A stretch of DNA of 64,000 nt, from NCBI GenBank assembly GCA_934462715.1, contig CAKSIJ010000010.1, positions 41,237 through 105,236 of the forward strand, read 5' to 3'. The notes beneath the pieces were generated by a model, which worked only from the letters and a program-made list of their open reading frames with translations, had not been told where the DNA came from and made no database searches. Shown one piece after another: positions 26,429 through 35,769 of the stretch. The position numbers and the translations under genes are program-made. This DNA is from an uncultured Clostridia bacterium (GTDB lineage: Bacteria > Bacillota > Clostridia > UBA1381). Every line of letters begins with the position of its first letter. Position 1 is the first letter of the stretch.

Positions 26429-26464
26429 AAAATGCCTTGCTCAGATGAGAGCAGGGCATTTTTT
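26429..26464 (+). terminator. Terminator after groEL
   Basis: AATGCCTTGCTC (26431-26442) pairs with GAGCAGGGCATT (26449-26460) around a 6-base loop, with a flanking A-run and T-run on either side (to 26464). It could also stop the convergent AraC transcript. Confidence 0.9.
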
Positions 26465-26526
26465 AAACGGTTAATTAACCGTAATTTTATAAAACATCAG
26501 TCAGTGAGCCGTAACGGTACGGTGCT

Positions 26527-27447
26527 TTACGGCTGCCTGTTGTTTCTGTACCCGACAGGAGTCGTGTTATATTTTTTTCTGAAAGCCGAGTAGAATACCG
26601 ATTTTGAATTAAATCCCACGGCATTGGCAACAGCTTCTGCCGAAAGCTCCGTAGTTTCAAGCATTTGTGCGGCTGCGTTCAGCCTGCGTTCTATTATTAA
26701 ATTGTGAAAGGTTGTATCAAAGGTCAGCCGAATCAGCCTGTTAAGCTGGCGCTCGCTTATACAAAGCTTTGCCGCAACCTCCGACGGATGTATGTCCTGC
26801 ATAAAGGAAAGCTCAAAGATTTTTTCAAGCTGTGACAACCTGTTAATGTCCTTATCTATTTTTTTTCCCGCCCTAAGCTCCGGAACGGTTTCGCTGCGGC
26901 TTTCGCCCTTGTCCGTTTCGTTGATTCTCAGCAGAATATCGAGCATATGCAATGCTGTTATTTCAGAATCGTATAAGGAGGTATCACGGAGAAGATTATA
27001 TATTTCCGAGCAGATAGCGTGTTGGTTTTTCATCAGCTTTGGCGTTGTGCTGAGGCAAAGCTTATTCAGTCTGTCAAAAAAACAGCGGTTCTTATTGTTT
27101 TTTTTCTTAAAATATGTAAAGCCTATAGATGCCCAGTCCGAATCGTCCTTTGTTTTTATATGCCGTATTCCTGCCGGTATGAGAAGCATATCCCCGGAAC
27201 GGAGCAGCTTGCTGCCGCAGGAGGTGTTCACGTATGAGTCGCCGTTTACGCATATAAACAGCTCAATATAGGCATGGGTATGCATGATTTTACTTATAGT
27301 ATCGGATATTACCGTCTTATCGGTTATATTTTCGCTTGTATTCGGAAGAAATTTATTAATCAGAACGGAAAAAAGCACATCCTCCGCACTTATCGAACAT
27401 TCGTAGGTATCCTTCAGATATAGATAATTGTCCATTTTTATAACCAT
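26527..27447 (-). CDS. AraC-family transcription regulator
   Basis: The 306-residue protein (start taken at ATG 27447; 27435 and 27471 are possible) has an N-terminal cupin-like sensor part (HAYIELFICVNG, LRSGDMLLIPAGIRH) and a C-terminal double helix-turn-helix (HPSEVAAKLCISERQLNRL, then AVANAVGFNSKSVFYSAFRKKY). Such regulators usually sense a sugar or related ligand and control a neighbouring uptake or degradation operon. It is transcribed divergently from the pnuC-like/sialidase-like genes, so these are its likely targets. Confidence 0.9.
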   Translation of the reverse strand: MVIKMDNYLYLKDTYECSISAEDVLFSVLINKFLPNTSENITDKTVISDTISKIMHTHAYIELFICVNGDSYVNTSCGSKLLRSGDMLLIPAGIRHIKTKDDSDWASIGFTYFKKKNNKNRCFFDRLNKLCLSTTPKLMKNQHAICSEIYNLLRDTSLYDSEITALHMLDILLRINETDKGESRSETVPELRAGKKIDKDINRLSQLEKIFELSFMQDIHPSEVAAKLCISERQLNRLIRLTFDTTFHNLIIERRLNAAAQMLETTELSAEAVANAVGFNSKSVFYSAFRKKYNTTPVGYRNNRQP

Positions 27448-27585
27448 TTCTTTCCGTGCCGTAAGGCACAAGGCTTAAGTCTGAAAGAAAATCACCCGGA
27501 TTGCCGCTGCGCTGCCTCTTGGCAAAAGCCGTCCGCAGGCAATTTTATTCTGACTTATTGCCGTAACTGTTTATTGCTTACTGTA

Positions 27586-27614
27586 ATTATACAATAAATT
27601 ACCGATTTTGTCAA
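27586..27614 (-). promoter_or_regulatory. Promoter of the AraC-family gene
   Basis: On the minus strand TTGACA (27614-27609) and TATAAT (27591-27586) are 17 bases apart. It gives a leader of about 130 bases before the AraC start. The region 27448-27778 otherwise holds only the divergent promoter at 27666. Confidence 0.85.
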
Positions 27615-27665
27615 TTGAAAGTACAGATTTCGGACATTTCCAAAATTTGTTGTCGTATGCTTGTA

Positions 27666-27694
27666 TTTACAAAATGATTGCCAAATGCTATAAT
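27666..27694 (+). promoter_or_regulatory. Promoter of the pnuC-like/sialidase-like unit
   Basis: TTTACA (27666-27671) and TATAAT (27689-27694) with 17 bases between. It faces away from the AraC promoter about 50 bases apart, an arrangement in which one bound regulator could affect both. Confidence 0.7.
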
Positions 27695-27778
27695 ATTTTG
27701 TAGAAATTGATTGATGCTGTATTGTATAATATTTTCAAGCATATAAAAAAAACAATAATGTTAAGGCGGTTATGATTT

Positions 27779-28483
27779 ATGCGTTCGGGGCAGAAAACAG
27801 AAAAAAACACAAAAGCGCTCATGCTTGTGCTCATGGCGGTTACGGGGGTGCTGATAACGGTTACGGGAGTAATATTCAAACAGAGCTTTATACGGGTTCT
27901 GCCGCTCTACGTGTCCCTGATAATTGCATATATGCAGTCTAAGGTGAGCAGATATGCGCTTTTGATAGGCGGTGTTAACTCAATATTGTATGCGCTGACT
28001 TATCTGTATTATCATCTTTATGCGTCCATGGTATATGCAGCTTTTGTATCATGTCCGATACAAATTGTTTCGTTTGTGCTGTGGAGCAAAAAGCCATGGA
28101 AGGATTCCACCGTATTCAAAAGACTTACTCCGAATAAAAGAATAGTTTTATGCTTAATCTCCGTGCTGGCATGGATTTGCGCCTGTATGCTCATGAAAAA
28201 CACCGATGCAAAATATATGCCGCTGGACGCACTGGTTACGGTAATAGGTATAGCAGCTACGGTTTTGACTATGCTTTCGTACGTGGAATATACGTCGCTG
28301 TCTTTTTTGAGTCAGCTTTGCGGCATAGCCCTTTACATATTAATGCTCGCCGAACAGCCGGAGCAGTCAACGTATCTGATTTATTCGGTTTATGCGTCCC
28401 TGTGCACGTTTTTCGCATTTATAAGGTCGCACAAAATATATAATTTTCAGCAGTCTGAAATGTGTAAAAATCCAAATTTGTGA
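27779..28483 (+). CDS. PnuC-like membrane transporter
   Basis: A 234-residue protein with about seven hydrophobic segments. RYALLIGGVNSILYALTYLYYHLY and the following CPIQIVSFVLWSKK match the G-x-x-N-S-x-LYA and P-x-QI-x-W pattern of PnuC nicotinamide riboside/vitamin transporters. It lies upstream of a sialidase-like gene and downstream of a divergent AraC regulator. Substrate is uncertain; a nucleoside or vitamin is the family expectation. Confidence 0.7.
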   Translation: MRSGQKTEKNTKALMLVLMAVTGVLITVTGVIFKQSFIRVLPLYVSLIIAYMQSKVSRYALLIGGVNSILYALTYLYYHLYASMVYAAFVSCPIQIVSFVLWSKKPWKDSTVFKRLTPNKRIVLCLISVLAWICACMLMKNTDAKYMPLDALVTVIGIAATVLTMLSYVEYTSLSFLSQLCGIALYILMLAEQPEQSTYLIYSVYASLCTFFAFIRSHKIYNFQQSEMCKNPNL

Positions 28484-28539
28484 TGCAGAAATAACATAGA
28501 GATTTGTGCCGCCGCCCGGCGGCGGAATGGAGGCTTAAA

Positions 28540-29601
28540 ATGGATACAAGAGTTGTACTGACAATTGAACCGACGCCGCAAAATCCCAGAAACAGCGAGG
28601 GAAGCTTTATAAGGGATAAAAACGGCGGGATTTTGTATGCCTACAGCAGATGGAGCGGTGACAGCTCAGACGATCATGCCTCCTGCGATATTGCTGTGAT
28701 AAGCTCTGAGGACGAGGGGGAAACATGGTCTGATTGCAGCATCATAGCAAGAGCGTCCGATTTCGGAGTTAAAAATATAATGTGTGCCTCGGCAATTCGG
28801 CTCGGCGATGACAGCTTGTGCGTATTTTTTATCATAAACGAGGACGGAGGAACCACTTCAATCGGAAGAACAATATCAAAAGACGGAATTTATTTTAAAA
28901 GCGAACGCTGTATATGCAATATGCCGAAGGCATATTACGTCATAGAAAATGACAGATATATAAGATTGACGGACGGCAGAATAGCAACGGCGGCGGCCGT
29001 GTATGAACACGAAACAGAGGTAATGAACGGCGGCAGGGTTGTCGGAATCGTATCGGAGGATGACGGAAAAAGCTTTCACCTTGCCGGTGATTTTCTCGAT
29101 TTACCCTTTGACGGTAAAAAGGGTATTGCTCTCGAAGAACCCGAAATAATCGAGCTGCGGCAAAATTGTATCTGGATTCTTTCAAGGACGGTTTATTCAT
29201 ATCAATACCAGGCGTTTTCGTATGACGGTATGAAAACCTTTACAAAAGCCGAACCGTCCGTATTTTCCTCGCCGCTCAGTCCCGTTTCGCTTATAAGGCT
29301 GTCGGATAATTCCATTGCTGCGGCATATAACCCGATACCGAATTATACGGGAAGAAGCGTCTTTTCCGGAGATAATCGCTCCGATGAATTTTGGTCGGGG
29401 AGAACACCCTTGGTTTTGAGGATATCAAAGGATAATGCAAAGACATGGGGAGAACTCATGCCGATAGAAACAGAAAAAAATGCGGATTTTTCTTATCCGG
29501 CACTGTTTGAAACAAGGGACGGTATTTTGTGCGCATATTGGTGCGTTCATAAGGGAGATAAATGCTCTATGCGAATTACAAAATGCGAGAATACGGATTG
29601 A
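28540..29601 (+). CDS. Sialidase-like (BNR/Asp-box) protein
   Basis: Start at ATG 28540 with TGGAGG upstream. The 353-residue protein has Asp-box-type turns SSEDEGETWSD, SEDDGKSFH and SKDNAKTWGE, and an EEPEIIEL segment where the family places a catalytic glutamate. This points to a six-bladed beta-propeller of the exo-alpha-sialidase superfamily. No signal peptide is seen, so it would be cytoplasmic and may act on imported sugars. It could also be a non-sialidase propeller glycosidase. Confidence 0.75.
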   Translation: MDTRVVLTIEPTPQNPRNSEGSFIRDKNGGILYAYSRWSGDSSDDHASCDIAVISSEDEGETWSDCSIIARASDFGVKNIMCASAIRLGDDSLCVFFIINEDGGTTSIGRTISKDGIYFKSERCICNMPKAYYVIENDRYIRLTDGRIATAAAVYEHETEVMNGGRVVGIVSEDDGKSFHLAGDFLDLPFDGKKGIALEEPEIIELRQNCIWILSRTVYSYQYQAFSYDGMKTFTKAEPSVFSSPLSPVSLIRLSDNSIAAAYNPIPNYTGRSVFSGDNRSDEFWSGRTPLVLRISKDNAKTWGELMPIETEKNADFSYPALFETRDGILCAYWCVHKGDKCSMRITKCENTD

Positions 29602-29707
29602 TTTGACCTTGTAATTTTCCCCGATAATATGCAGGGGTGAATACATATGACCGCAAAGCGACTTCTTTGCAGTCGGCAAAACAAATTATTTAAGGAGGAA
29701 CCTTAAC

Positions 29708-32665
29708 ATGAAAGTAAAGAAAATTGCGGCTGTACTGTCAGCTGCGGCAATGATTGCATCGCTTGTCCCGATGAGCGTTGCGGCGGAGAATACAGTGCCG
29801 GAGGGGTACTTGTATTATGAGGATTTTGAGGGCGAATACAATGCTGCGTACGATTCACCGACACCGCCCGAAGCAAGCGGAGGAAAAAGATGGTCGAGCA
29901 GCTTAGCCGGTGACGCTTCAAACCATTATATGAAATACACCTTTATAGGCGAAAATGCGGAATTTACAGGAAATAACGGTGAAGCGTATAATGTCAACGT
30001 CACCGGAAACGACAGAAACAATCCGAACTATCCGCTTGATCGTGATACCTGGTATGAAATCGGATACAAATTTGACATGAACGATTGCAAGCCTCGCTTT
30101 AACAGCTTTATGCAGATAAAGCTCGGAAGCGTCCAGGCACATACAACCATGCAAGGCTGGAAAACAGGAACAAGCAACGGAATACTCAGTCTTGAAAACG
30201 GTACCGACAGCTCGGGAACACCCGTAACTTTAAATATCAATCAGGATGATGTTGACGGCTTTATAAGCACAAAAATACTGTTTAATCTGCACGGAAGCAC
30301 GCAAACAGACACGAATCTTAACCAAAACGGCGAAGCGGTCTACTATGTAAGCTATAAAACAAAATCCGGAGAGCAAAAGCTTGAATGTCTGAATTACAGA
30401 TTCCCATCGGCAAGCAATACCAATAATTATGCGAGAAGCTCAAGGTTTTTTGAGGGAATAATAATGAGCGAGGGCTGGAACGGAACTCCCGCGGACGGAA
30501 CATCATTTTATATAGACGATGTATATATCAAGCAGAGCTATACATATACGGTATCGTTTAACACAGGCTATGATGATGTCAGCGTTCCCGATGCAACGGC
30601 AGTGGGAGGCGTTTTGACGGCAGTGCCGAAGCCGGAAAAAGCGGGCGCCTTATTCGACGGCTGGTATGAGGACGCGGAGTATATAAAGCCGTTTGATAAT
30701 TTCAATATAAAATCGGATATAACCGTGTATGCTAAATGGAGAACGGTGTATACAATAACCTTTAACAGTAACGGCGGCAGTGTGGTTGAACCGGTTTTGA
30801 CCGCAGAGGACAGCATAACGCTTCCGGAAAAGCCGACAAAGACAGGAGAAATATTTGTCGGCTGGTTCAAGGACGAGAATTTAACCGAACCGTTTGACGG
30901 TACGGGAATAACCGGCGATATGACGGTTTATGCAAAATGGTTTAGCGCCGTATATTACGAGGACTTTGAAAGCGGATATAACGCAGACTATGCACCCCCG
31001 GCGGCAACGGGCGGCGCAGCTCAGAGATGGGCAGGCAGTATCGAGGGCGATGACGCAAACAGTTATATGAAGTATACCTTTAATTCGTCCGTTGAACAGG
31101 CAGCCGGAAATATGCAGATTATGAAGATGGATATTACCGGAAAGGACAGAAGAAATCCCGATTATCCGCTCGACCGCAATAAGTGGTATGAATTGGGGTA
31201 TAAGTTCAATATGAACGATTGCAGAATACGTCTTGGCGGATTTATGCAGGTTTCGCTCGGAAGTATTCAGGCGAATACCATAATGCCGGCATGGAATACC
31301 AACGCATATGCCGTAAATATCCTGAAGCTTGACGGGATTGACGATTCCGGCAACAGCAAAACGCTTACGGTTAACTCCGATGAGGTTGACGGCTTTGTTA
31401 CAACAAAGATACAGTTCAATATGCACGGAGATACTCAAACAGCAGAAAACTGCGATAAAAACGGAGAAGCGATTTATTATGTAAGCTATACCAAAAAGAA
31501 CGGGGAAGCTGTAAACGACAGCGTTACGGTAAGATTCCCGACAGCGCAGAAAAACAATTACGTTCCCGAGAGATTTTCTCATGCTTTTTCCGGTTTTATA
31601 TCGGCTGAAGGCTGGAAACAGAGTACGGAAAGCGGCAGCTCGTTTTTCATTGACGATATTTACATAAAGCTCAGCGACACATATACAGTGCACTTTGTAA
31701 CAGGCTTTGACGATGTAATCCTACCCGACGCGACGGTACAGGGCGGAGCGCTGTCATCAGTGCCGATTCCCACAAAGGAAGGCGCCGAATTTATAGGCTG
31801 GTACACAGATCCCGAATTTACAACGGAATTTGATTATACAAATATTAATTCCGATATGACGGTTTATGCAAAGTGGAACGTTGTCTGCACAGTAAGCTTT
31901 AACAGCAACGGCGGAAGTGAAACGGAACCAATCGTCACGACGAACGGAGTGATTGTTCTTCCTCCGGCTCCCAAAAAAGTGCCGTACAGATTTGACGGCT
32001 GGTTCAGGGATGAAGCGCTTACAATACCGTTTGACGGTACGGGAATAACCGATAATATTACGGTATACGCAAAATGGTCGGATATCATCTTCTCGGAAAG
32101 CTTTGACGCAGATACTTATAATACCGCATTTGATTCGCCGGCTGTGGCAAACGGAGCGGAGCAAAGGTGGACGAATCGGATTTCGGCAAACGCGGGCGGC
32201 GGCAGTATGGAATATATCTTTCACAATGTTGCAGAGGAGGTAGGAAATAACACGTACGCTTTTTCGGCTGAGGTTATGGGCGACAGACTAAACCCGAACT
32301 ATCCGCTTGACAGAAACACATGGTACGAGCTCGGCTACAGATTTGACATGAACAACTGTACGGCAAGATTCGGCAGCTTTATGCAGGTTGTACTCGGAAG
32401 CACAAACGCCGAATCGACAATGCTAAGCTGGAATACCGGCGTTTCGGGCAGCAATAAACTGTACTTGCCCGATCCCGGCAGAGAAGCGGCAGACATAGTC
32501 ATAAACCGTGACGATGTTGACGGTTATATAACCGCAAGAATACTGTTTAATCTTCACGGAGATACGCAGACGGAGGTATTCCGCGCATGGTGGAGGAAGC
32601 CGGAAAAGGAAATGATAAAGTACAATTTCAACTGGGAAAGTTGTATGATTATGGTACAGTTGTAA
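29708..32665 (+). CDS. Secreted repeat protein with Listeria-Bacteroides (InlB B) repeats, 3'-truncated
   Basis: ATG 29708 (AAGGAGG upstream) opens with a signal peptide (VKKIAAVLSAAAMIASLVPMSVAAE). The protein is built from a repeated unit: a domain of about 240 residues (YPLDR.TWYE.GY.F, LFNLHG.TQT, SFYIDDVYIK) followed by two InlB-type modules ending in VYAKW. Two full units and most of a third are present. The third stops matching after HGDTQTE (about 32,574); the last 30 residues are out of pattern and the frame ends at 32665. The missing end would presumably carry the cell-wall anchor. The 5' part is a normal surface or adhesin-type protein; this copy is a truncation product. Confidence 0.85.
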   Translation: MKVKKIAAVLSAAAMIASLVPMSVAAENTVPEGYLYYEDFEGEYNAAYDSPTPPEASGGKRWSSSLAGDASNHYMKYTFIGENAEFTGNNGEAYNVNVTGNDRNNPNYPLDRDTWYEIGYKFDMNDCKPRFNSFMQIKLGSVQAHTTMQGWKTGTSNGILSLENGTDSSGTPVTLNINQDDVDGFISTKILFNLHGSTQTDTNLNQNGEAVYYVSYKTKSGEQKLECLNYRFPSASNTNNYARSSRFFEGIIMSEGWNGTPADGTSFYIDDVYIKQSYTYTVSFNTGYDDVSVPDATAVGGVLTAVPKPEKAGALFDGWYEDAEYIKPFDNFNIKSDITVYAKWRTVYTITFNSNGGSVVEPVLTAEDSITLPEKPTKTGEIFVGWFKDENLTEPFDGTGITGDMTVYAKWFSAVYYEDFESGYNADYAPPAATGGAAQRWAGSIEGDDANSYMKYTFNSSVEQAAGNMQIMKMDITGKDRRNPDYPLDRNKWYELGYKFNMNDCRIRLGGFMQVSLGSIQANTIMPAWNTNAYAVNILKLDGIDDSGNSKTLTVNSDEVDGFVTTKIQFNMHGDTQTAENCDKNGEAIYYVSYTKKNGEAVNDSVTVRFPTAQKNNYVPERFSHAFSGFISAEGWKQSTESGSSFFIDDIYIKLSDTYTVHFVTGFDDVILPDATVQGGALSSVPIPTKEGAEFIGWYTDPEFTTEFDYTNINSDMTVYAKWNVVCTVSFNSNGGSETEPIVTTNGVIVLPPAPKKVPYRFDGWFRDEALTIPFDGTGITDNITVYAKWSDIIFSESFDADTYNTAFDSPAVANGAEQRWTNRISANAGGGSMEYIFHNVAEEVGNNTYAFSAEVMGDRLNPNYPLDRNTWYELGYRFDMNNCTARFGSFMQVVLGSTNAESTMLSWNTGVSGSNKLYLPDPGREAADIVINRDDVDGYITARILFNLHGDTQTEVFRAWWRKPEKEMIKYNFNWESCMIMVQL
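29810..32575 (+). repeat. Tandem ~1.1-kb coding repeats
   Basis: Unit 1 about 29810-30940, unit 2 about 30950-32080, unit 3 about 32090-32575 (cut short). Equivalent landmarks are YPLDR at roughly 30020, 31165 and 32300. Units are diverged at DNA level but keep collinear protein order. Confidence 0.8.
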
Positions 32666-33030
32666 AACAGGATTTATCAACGGCATGTAAGTGGTACAAA
32701 ATGGCGGTGCAAAATGGTAATTCGTGGGCAGCTAACAATTTGGGGGTAATTTATGAGAAAAATCTGCATGATATGGATAAGGCGAAATATTATTATGAAT
32801 TGGCAGCTCAAGGTAATGAAATTTGCGGTATTTTAAATTTAGGAAGGCTGTATGAATACGAATCTACTTTTTCAGAAAGAATAGGTGACTTAAAAAAGGC
32901 AGAAAAAATCTTCGGCAAAGTGATTGATATAGATTGCGTATTTGATGATAAAAGAAGTAGTCAATTAGATATTAAGAATAAGTTAGAGTGCTTGGAAAAG
33001 GCTGCGATAGATGGTGTTATTATAACATAA
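32587..33030 (+). CDS. Sel1-repeat (TPR-like) protein fragment
   Basis: The product (147 residues from ATG 32587) has Sel1-type repeats: FQLGKLYDYGTVVKQDLSTA, CKWYKMAVQNGNSWAANNLG, and YYYELAAQGNEICGILNLG. The frame lacks a ribosome site and begins inside the tail of the truncated repeat protein, about 10 bases after the breakpoint. It is therefore probably the 3' end of a longer Sel1 gene. Sel1 proteins mediate protein-protein contacts. Confidence 0.6.
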   Translation: MVEEAGKGNDKVQFQLGKLYDYGTVVKQDLSTACKWYKMAVQNGNSWAANNLGVIYEKNLHDMDKAKYYYELAAQGNEICGILNLGRLYEYESTFSERIGDLKKAEKIFGKVIDIDCVFDDKRSSQLDIKNKLECLEKAAIDGVIIT

Positions 33031-33185
33031 ATTTCTTGTATAGTCAACGCTTTTACGGTGTTTGGTTAAGAAGCGCATGTTGGCACGAGAGAGGCAACAC
33101 TCATTATGGGTTAGCCTTTACTTGATTTTGAAAAGTTGTTCTGAAAAAAATACAGGCATTTCTCTTACGAAATATAGAAAAAGTG

Positions 33186-33214
33186 TTGTAAAAAGTAGAA
33201 ATTTGTGGTATAAT
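33186..33214 (+). promoter_or_regulatory. Promoter of the XRE/GT51 unit
   Basis: TTGTAA (33186-33191) and TATAAT (33209-33214), 17 bases apart, with GGAGG at 33227 for the next gene. The leader is therefore very short. Confidence 0.7.
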
Positions 33215-33238
33215 ATCATCAAATACGGAGGTGTAATG

Positions 33239-33466
33239 ATGAAAGTAGACTACACAAATCTTAGAATACAGTTGGCAAAAAGGAATATGACAAATGCTGA
33301 TTTAAGGCGTAAGACCGGGATATCAACAGCCATTTTAACAAAATTAAACAAGGGTGAATATGTTGCGATGAGTGTTTTGGATAGAATTTGCAAAGCTCTC
33401 GATTGTAATTTGGGAGATGTTGCCGAATTTGTCAGAGATGCCGATTCGAATAAAACAGAGGTCTGA
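33239..33466 (+). CDS. Small Cro/CI-type helix-turn-helix regulator
   Basis: ATG 33239 lies seven bases after GGAGG. The 75 residues form one XRE domain (LRIQLAKRNMTNADLRRKTGISTAILTKLNKGEYV, then VLDRICKALDCNLGDVAEF). Complete for a minimal Cro-like regulator. Two bases from the glycosyltransferase gene, so probably cotranscribed. Confidence 0.85.
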   Translation: MKVDYTNLRIQLAKRNMTNADLRRKTGISTAILTKLNKGEYVAMSVLDRICKALDCNLGDVAEFVRDADSNKTEV

Positions 33467-33467
33467 T

Positions 33468-34169
33468 ATGAGAAAGAAGATTCGTAGTTTATTTCTGTTT
33501 GTTATCATTGCGGCAGTGGTGTTTTGCGGATATGAGGTTAAAAGGGGCTATGATAAATACGCTTTCGCACTACAGGAGTATCCGTTAGAAACTGCGATAA
33601 CTAAGCTCCGCTCCAAAGAGCATTACACCGTATATGACGATGTTCCCGAAATATATTATAAAGCACTTGTTGCAGTGGAGGACAGGCGGTTTTATAAACA
33701 TAAAGGCTTTGATATTATCGGAACTGCAAGAGCAGTATACAATGATATTCGTGCATGGGAATTGCTTGAGGGCGGCAGCACAATATCGCAGCAGCTTGCA
33801 AAGAATTTGTACTTTCCGCAGGATAATACTCTTGAACGGAAAATTGCCGAAATATTTATGGCTGTTGACATAGAAAAACATTATGATAAACAGCAGGTGC
33901 TTGAGTTTTATGTTAACGGGATATACTACGGCAGCGGATACTATTGCATATATGACGCTGCGGAAGGGTATTTTCAAAAGAAGCCCATTGAAATGAGCGA
34001 CAATGAATGTACTTTGCTTGCCGGAATACCGAATGCACCGTCGGTTTATTCACTTGATGTGCGGCCCGATCTTGCGAAACAAAGACAGGAAAAGGTTGTG
34101 GAATGTATGGTTGAAGTTAAATACATAACCGAGGATGAAGGGAATAGAATTTTGAAAGAACGAAAATAA
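33468..34169 (+). CDS. Monofunctional GT51 peptidoglycan glycosyltransferase
   Basis: ATG 33468 starts a 233-residue protein with one N-terminal membrane anchor (residues 5-22). VEDRRFYKHKGFD and GGSTISQQLAKNLYF are the catalytic and conserved motifs of family 51 transglycosylases, which polymerise lipid II. No penicillin-binding domain follows, so it is monofunctional like MtgA. On a mobile element it might help remodel the wall for transfer; it may equally be host DNA. Confidence 0.9.
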   Translation: MRKKIRSLFLFVIIAAVVFCGYEVKRGYDKYAFALQEYPLETAITKLRSKEHYTVYDDVPEIYYKALVAVEDRRFYKHKGFDIIGTARAVYNDIRAWELLEGGSTISQQLAKNLYFPQDNTLERKIAEIFMAVDIEKHYDKQQVLEFYVNGIYYGSGYYCIYDAAEGYFQKKPIEMSDNECTLLAGIPNAPSVYSLDVRPDLAKQRQEKVVECMVEVKYITEDEGNRILKERK

Positions 34170-34250
34170 TATGAAGTACCGATTATTGTTGTCTCAAAGT
34201 GCTCATTGGTGCAAGTTGAAATTTTATAAGAAAAGAGGGGCGTAAATGCT

Positions 34251-35759
34251 ATGGGACGGACATACTTATGCATAGATCTGAAGAGCTTTTATGCCTCCGT
34301 TGAATGTATCGAAAGGAAATTAGATCCGCTGACAACAAATCTTGTGGTTGCGGATGAGAGCCGTACCGAGAAAACAATATGCCTTGCTGTAACACCAAGC
34401 CTGAAAGCGTATGGTATTCCCGGCAGGGCGAGATTGTTTGAAGTTATACAAACGGTGAAAAATGTAAATGCGTCACGAAGGAACAAAGCGCCAAACCATA
34501 ACTTTGCAGAAAAATCATACGACGCTCTGCAGCTTAAAGCAAACCCGTCGCTTGAACTTGACTATATTATAGCCAAGCCGAGAATGGCACACTATATGGA
34601 ATATTCGGCAAAGATATATGAGATATACCTTAAATATGTGTCGAGCGATGATATACTTGTTTATTCCATTGACGAAGTGTTTATGGATATAACAGATTAT
34701 CTTAATGCAAACGGAAAAAATTCGAATAGTTTTGCGCGGATGATTATTCAAGATGTTCTTGATAAAACCGGTATAACGGCAACGGCAGGAATAGGTACAA
34801 ATATGTATCTTGCAAAAATTGCGATGGATATAACGGCAAAAAAGATGGAGCCGGACAAATATGGCGTTAGAATGGCGTATCTTGATGAAATGGCTTATCG
34901 CAAGATGCTATGGGAACACAGACCTCTTACTGACTTTTGGCGAGTGGGAAAGGGATATTCAAAAAAGCTTGAAGATAACCGAATGTTTACTATGGGCGAT
35001 ATAGCAAGAGAGTCTCTTACGCAGTACGGCAGGAAGAAACTTAAAAAGCTTTTCGGAATAAACGCAAAAATGCTCATTGACCACGCTTGGGGATATGAGC
35101 CTTGCACCATTGCCGAGGCAAAGGCATATACGCCCGAAAATAAGAGCATAAGCGCCGGGCAGGTACTCAAATGTCCGTATGATTTTGACAAGGCAAGGAT
35201 TATTGTATGGGAAATGCTTGAGCTTTTGGCGCTTGATTTGGTTGAAAAGCATCTTGTCACCAATCAAATCGTATTGACTGTCGGATATGACCGAGAGTGC
35301 TTAACCAACCCCGAAATCAGCAGAAAATATAATGGTGAGGTTACGACAGATATGTATGGAAGGCAAATTCCAAAACACGCACACGGCACCGCAAATATAG
35401 GCAGGCGCACATCGTCGGCAAGGCTGATAACAGAGTCTGTTATTAAGTTATATGATAAAATTGTCGGCAGAGAGCTGCTGATAAGGAGAGTTACGATTTC
35501 TGCAAATAATCTTGTATCTGAAAATGATGTAAAGGAACAAAAAAATTATGAACAGTTGGATTTGTTTACGAATTATGATGAGGTACAGGCAAAACGGGAA
35601 AAGGAGGAAAATGAATTAAAAAAGGAACGCCGGATACAGGAGGCGATCCTTGATATAAAACATCGGTACGGGAAGAATTCTATAATTAAGGGTACAAATT
35701 TACAAGAAGGTGCAACAACAATAGAACGAAACGGAAGCATCGGCGGACATAATGCATAG
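34251..35759 (+). CDS. Y-family DNA polymerase (UmuC/DinB type)
   Basis: The 502-residue protein begins CIDLKSFYASVECIERKLDP and has the catalytic SIDEVFMDIT, the hallmarks of translesion polymerases of the UvrX/ImuB-like type common on Firmicutes plasmids and phages. Near the C-terminus QLDLF (about residues 444-448) is a canonical sliding-clamp-binding motif. A YolD-like gene follows and overlaps the end, the usual pairing. GAGGGG precedes ATG 34251. Confidence 0.92.
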   Translation: MGRTYLCIDLKSFYASVECIERKLDPLTTNLVVADESRTEKTICLAVTPSLKAYGIPGRARLFEVIQTVKNVNASRRNKAPNHNFAEKSYDALQLKANPSLELDYIIAKPRMAHYMEYSAKIYEIYLKYVSSDDILVYSIDEVFMDITDYLNANGKNSNSFARMIIQDVLDKTGITATAGIGTNMYLAKIAMDITAKKMEPDKYGVRMAYLDEMAYRKMLWEHRPLTDFWRVGKGYSKKLEDNRMFTMGDIARESLTQYGRKKLKKLFGINAKMLIDHAWGYEPCTIAEAKAYTPENKSISAGQVLKCPYDFDKARIIVWEMLELLALDLVEKHLVTNQIVLTVGYDRECLTNPEISRKYNGEVTTDMYGRQIPKHAHGTANIGRRTSSARLITESVIKLYDKIVGRELLIRRVTISANNLVSENDVKEQKNYEQLDLFTNYDEVQAKREKEENELKKERRIQEAILDIKHRYGKNSIIKGTNLQEGATTIERNGSIGGHNA

Positions 35760-35769
35760 GGAGTGCGAT

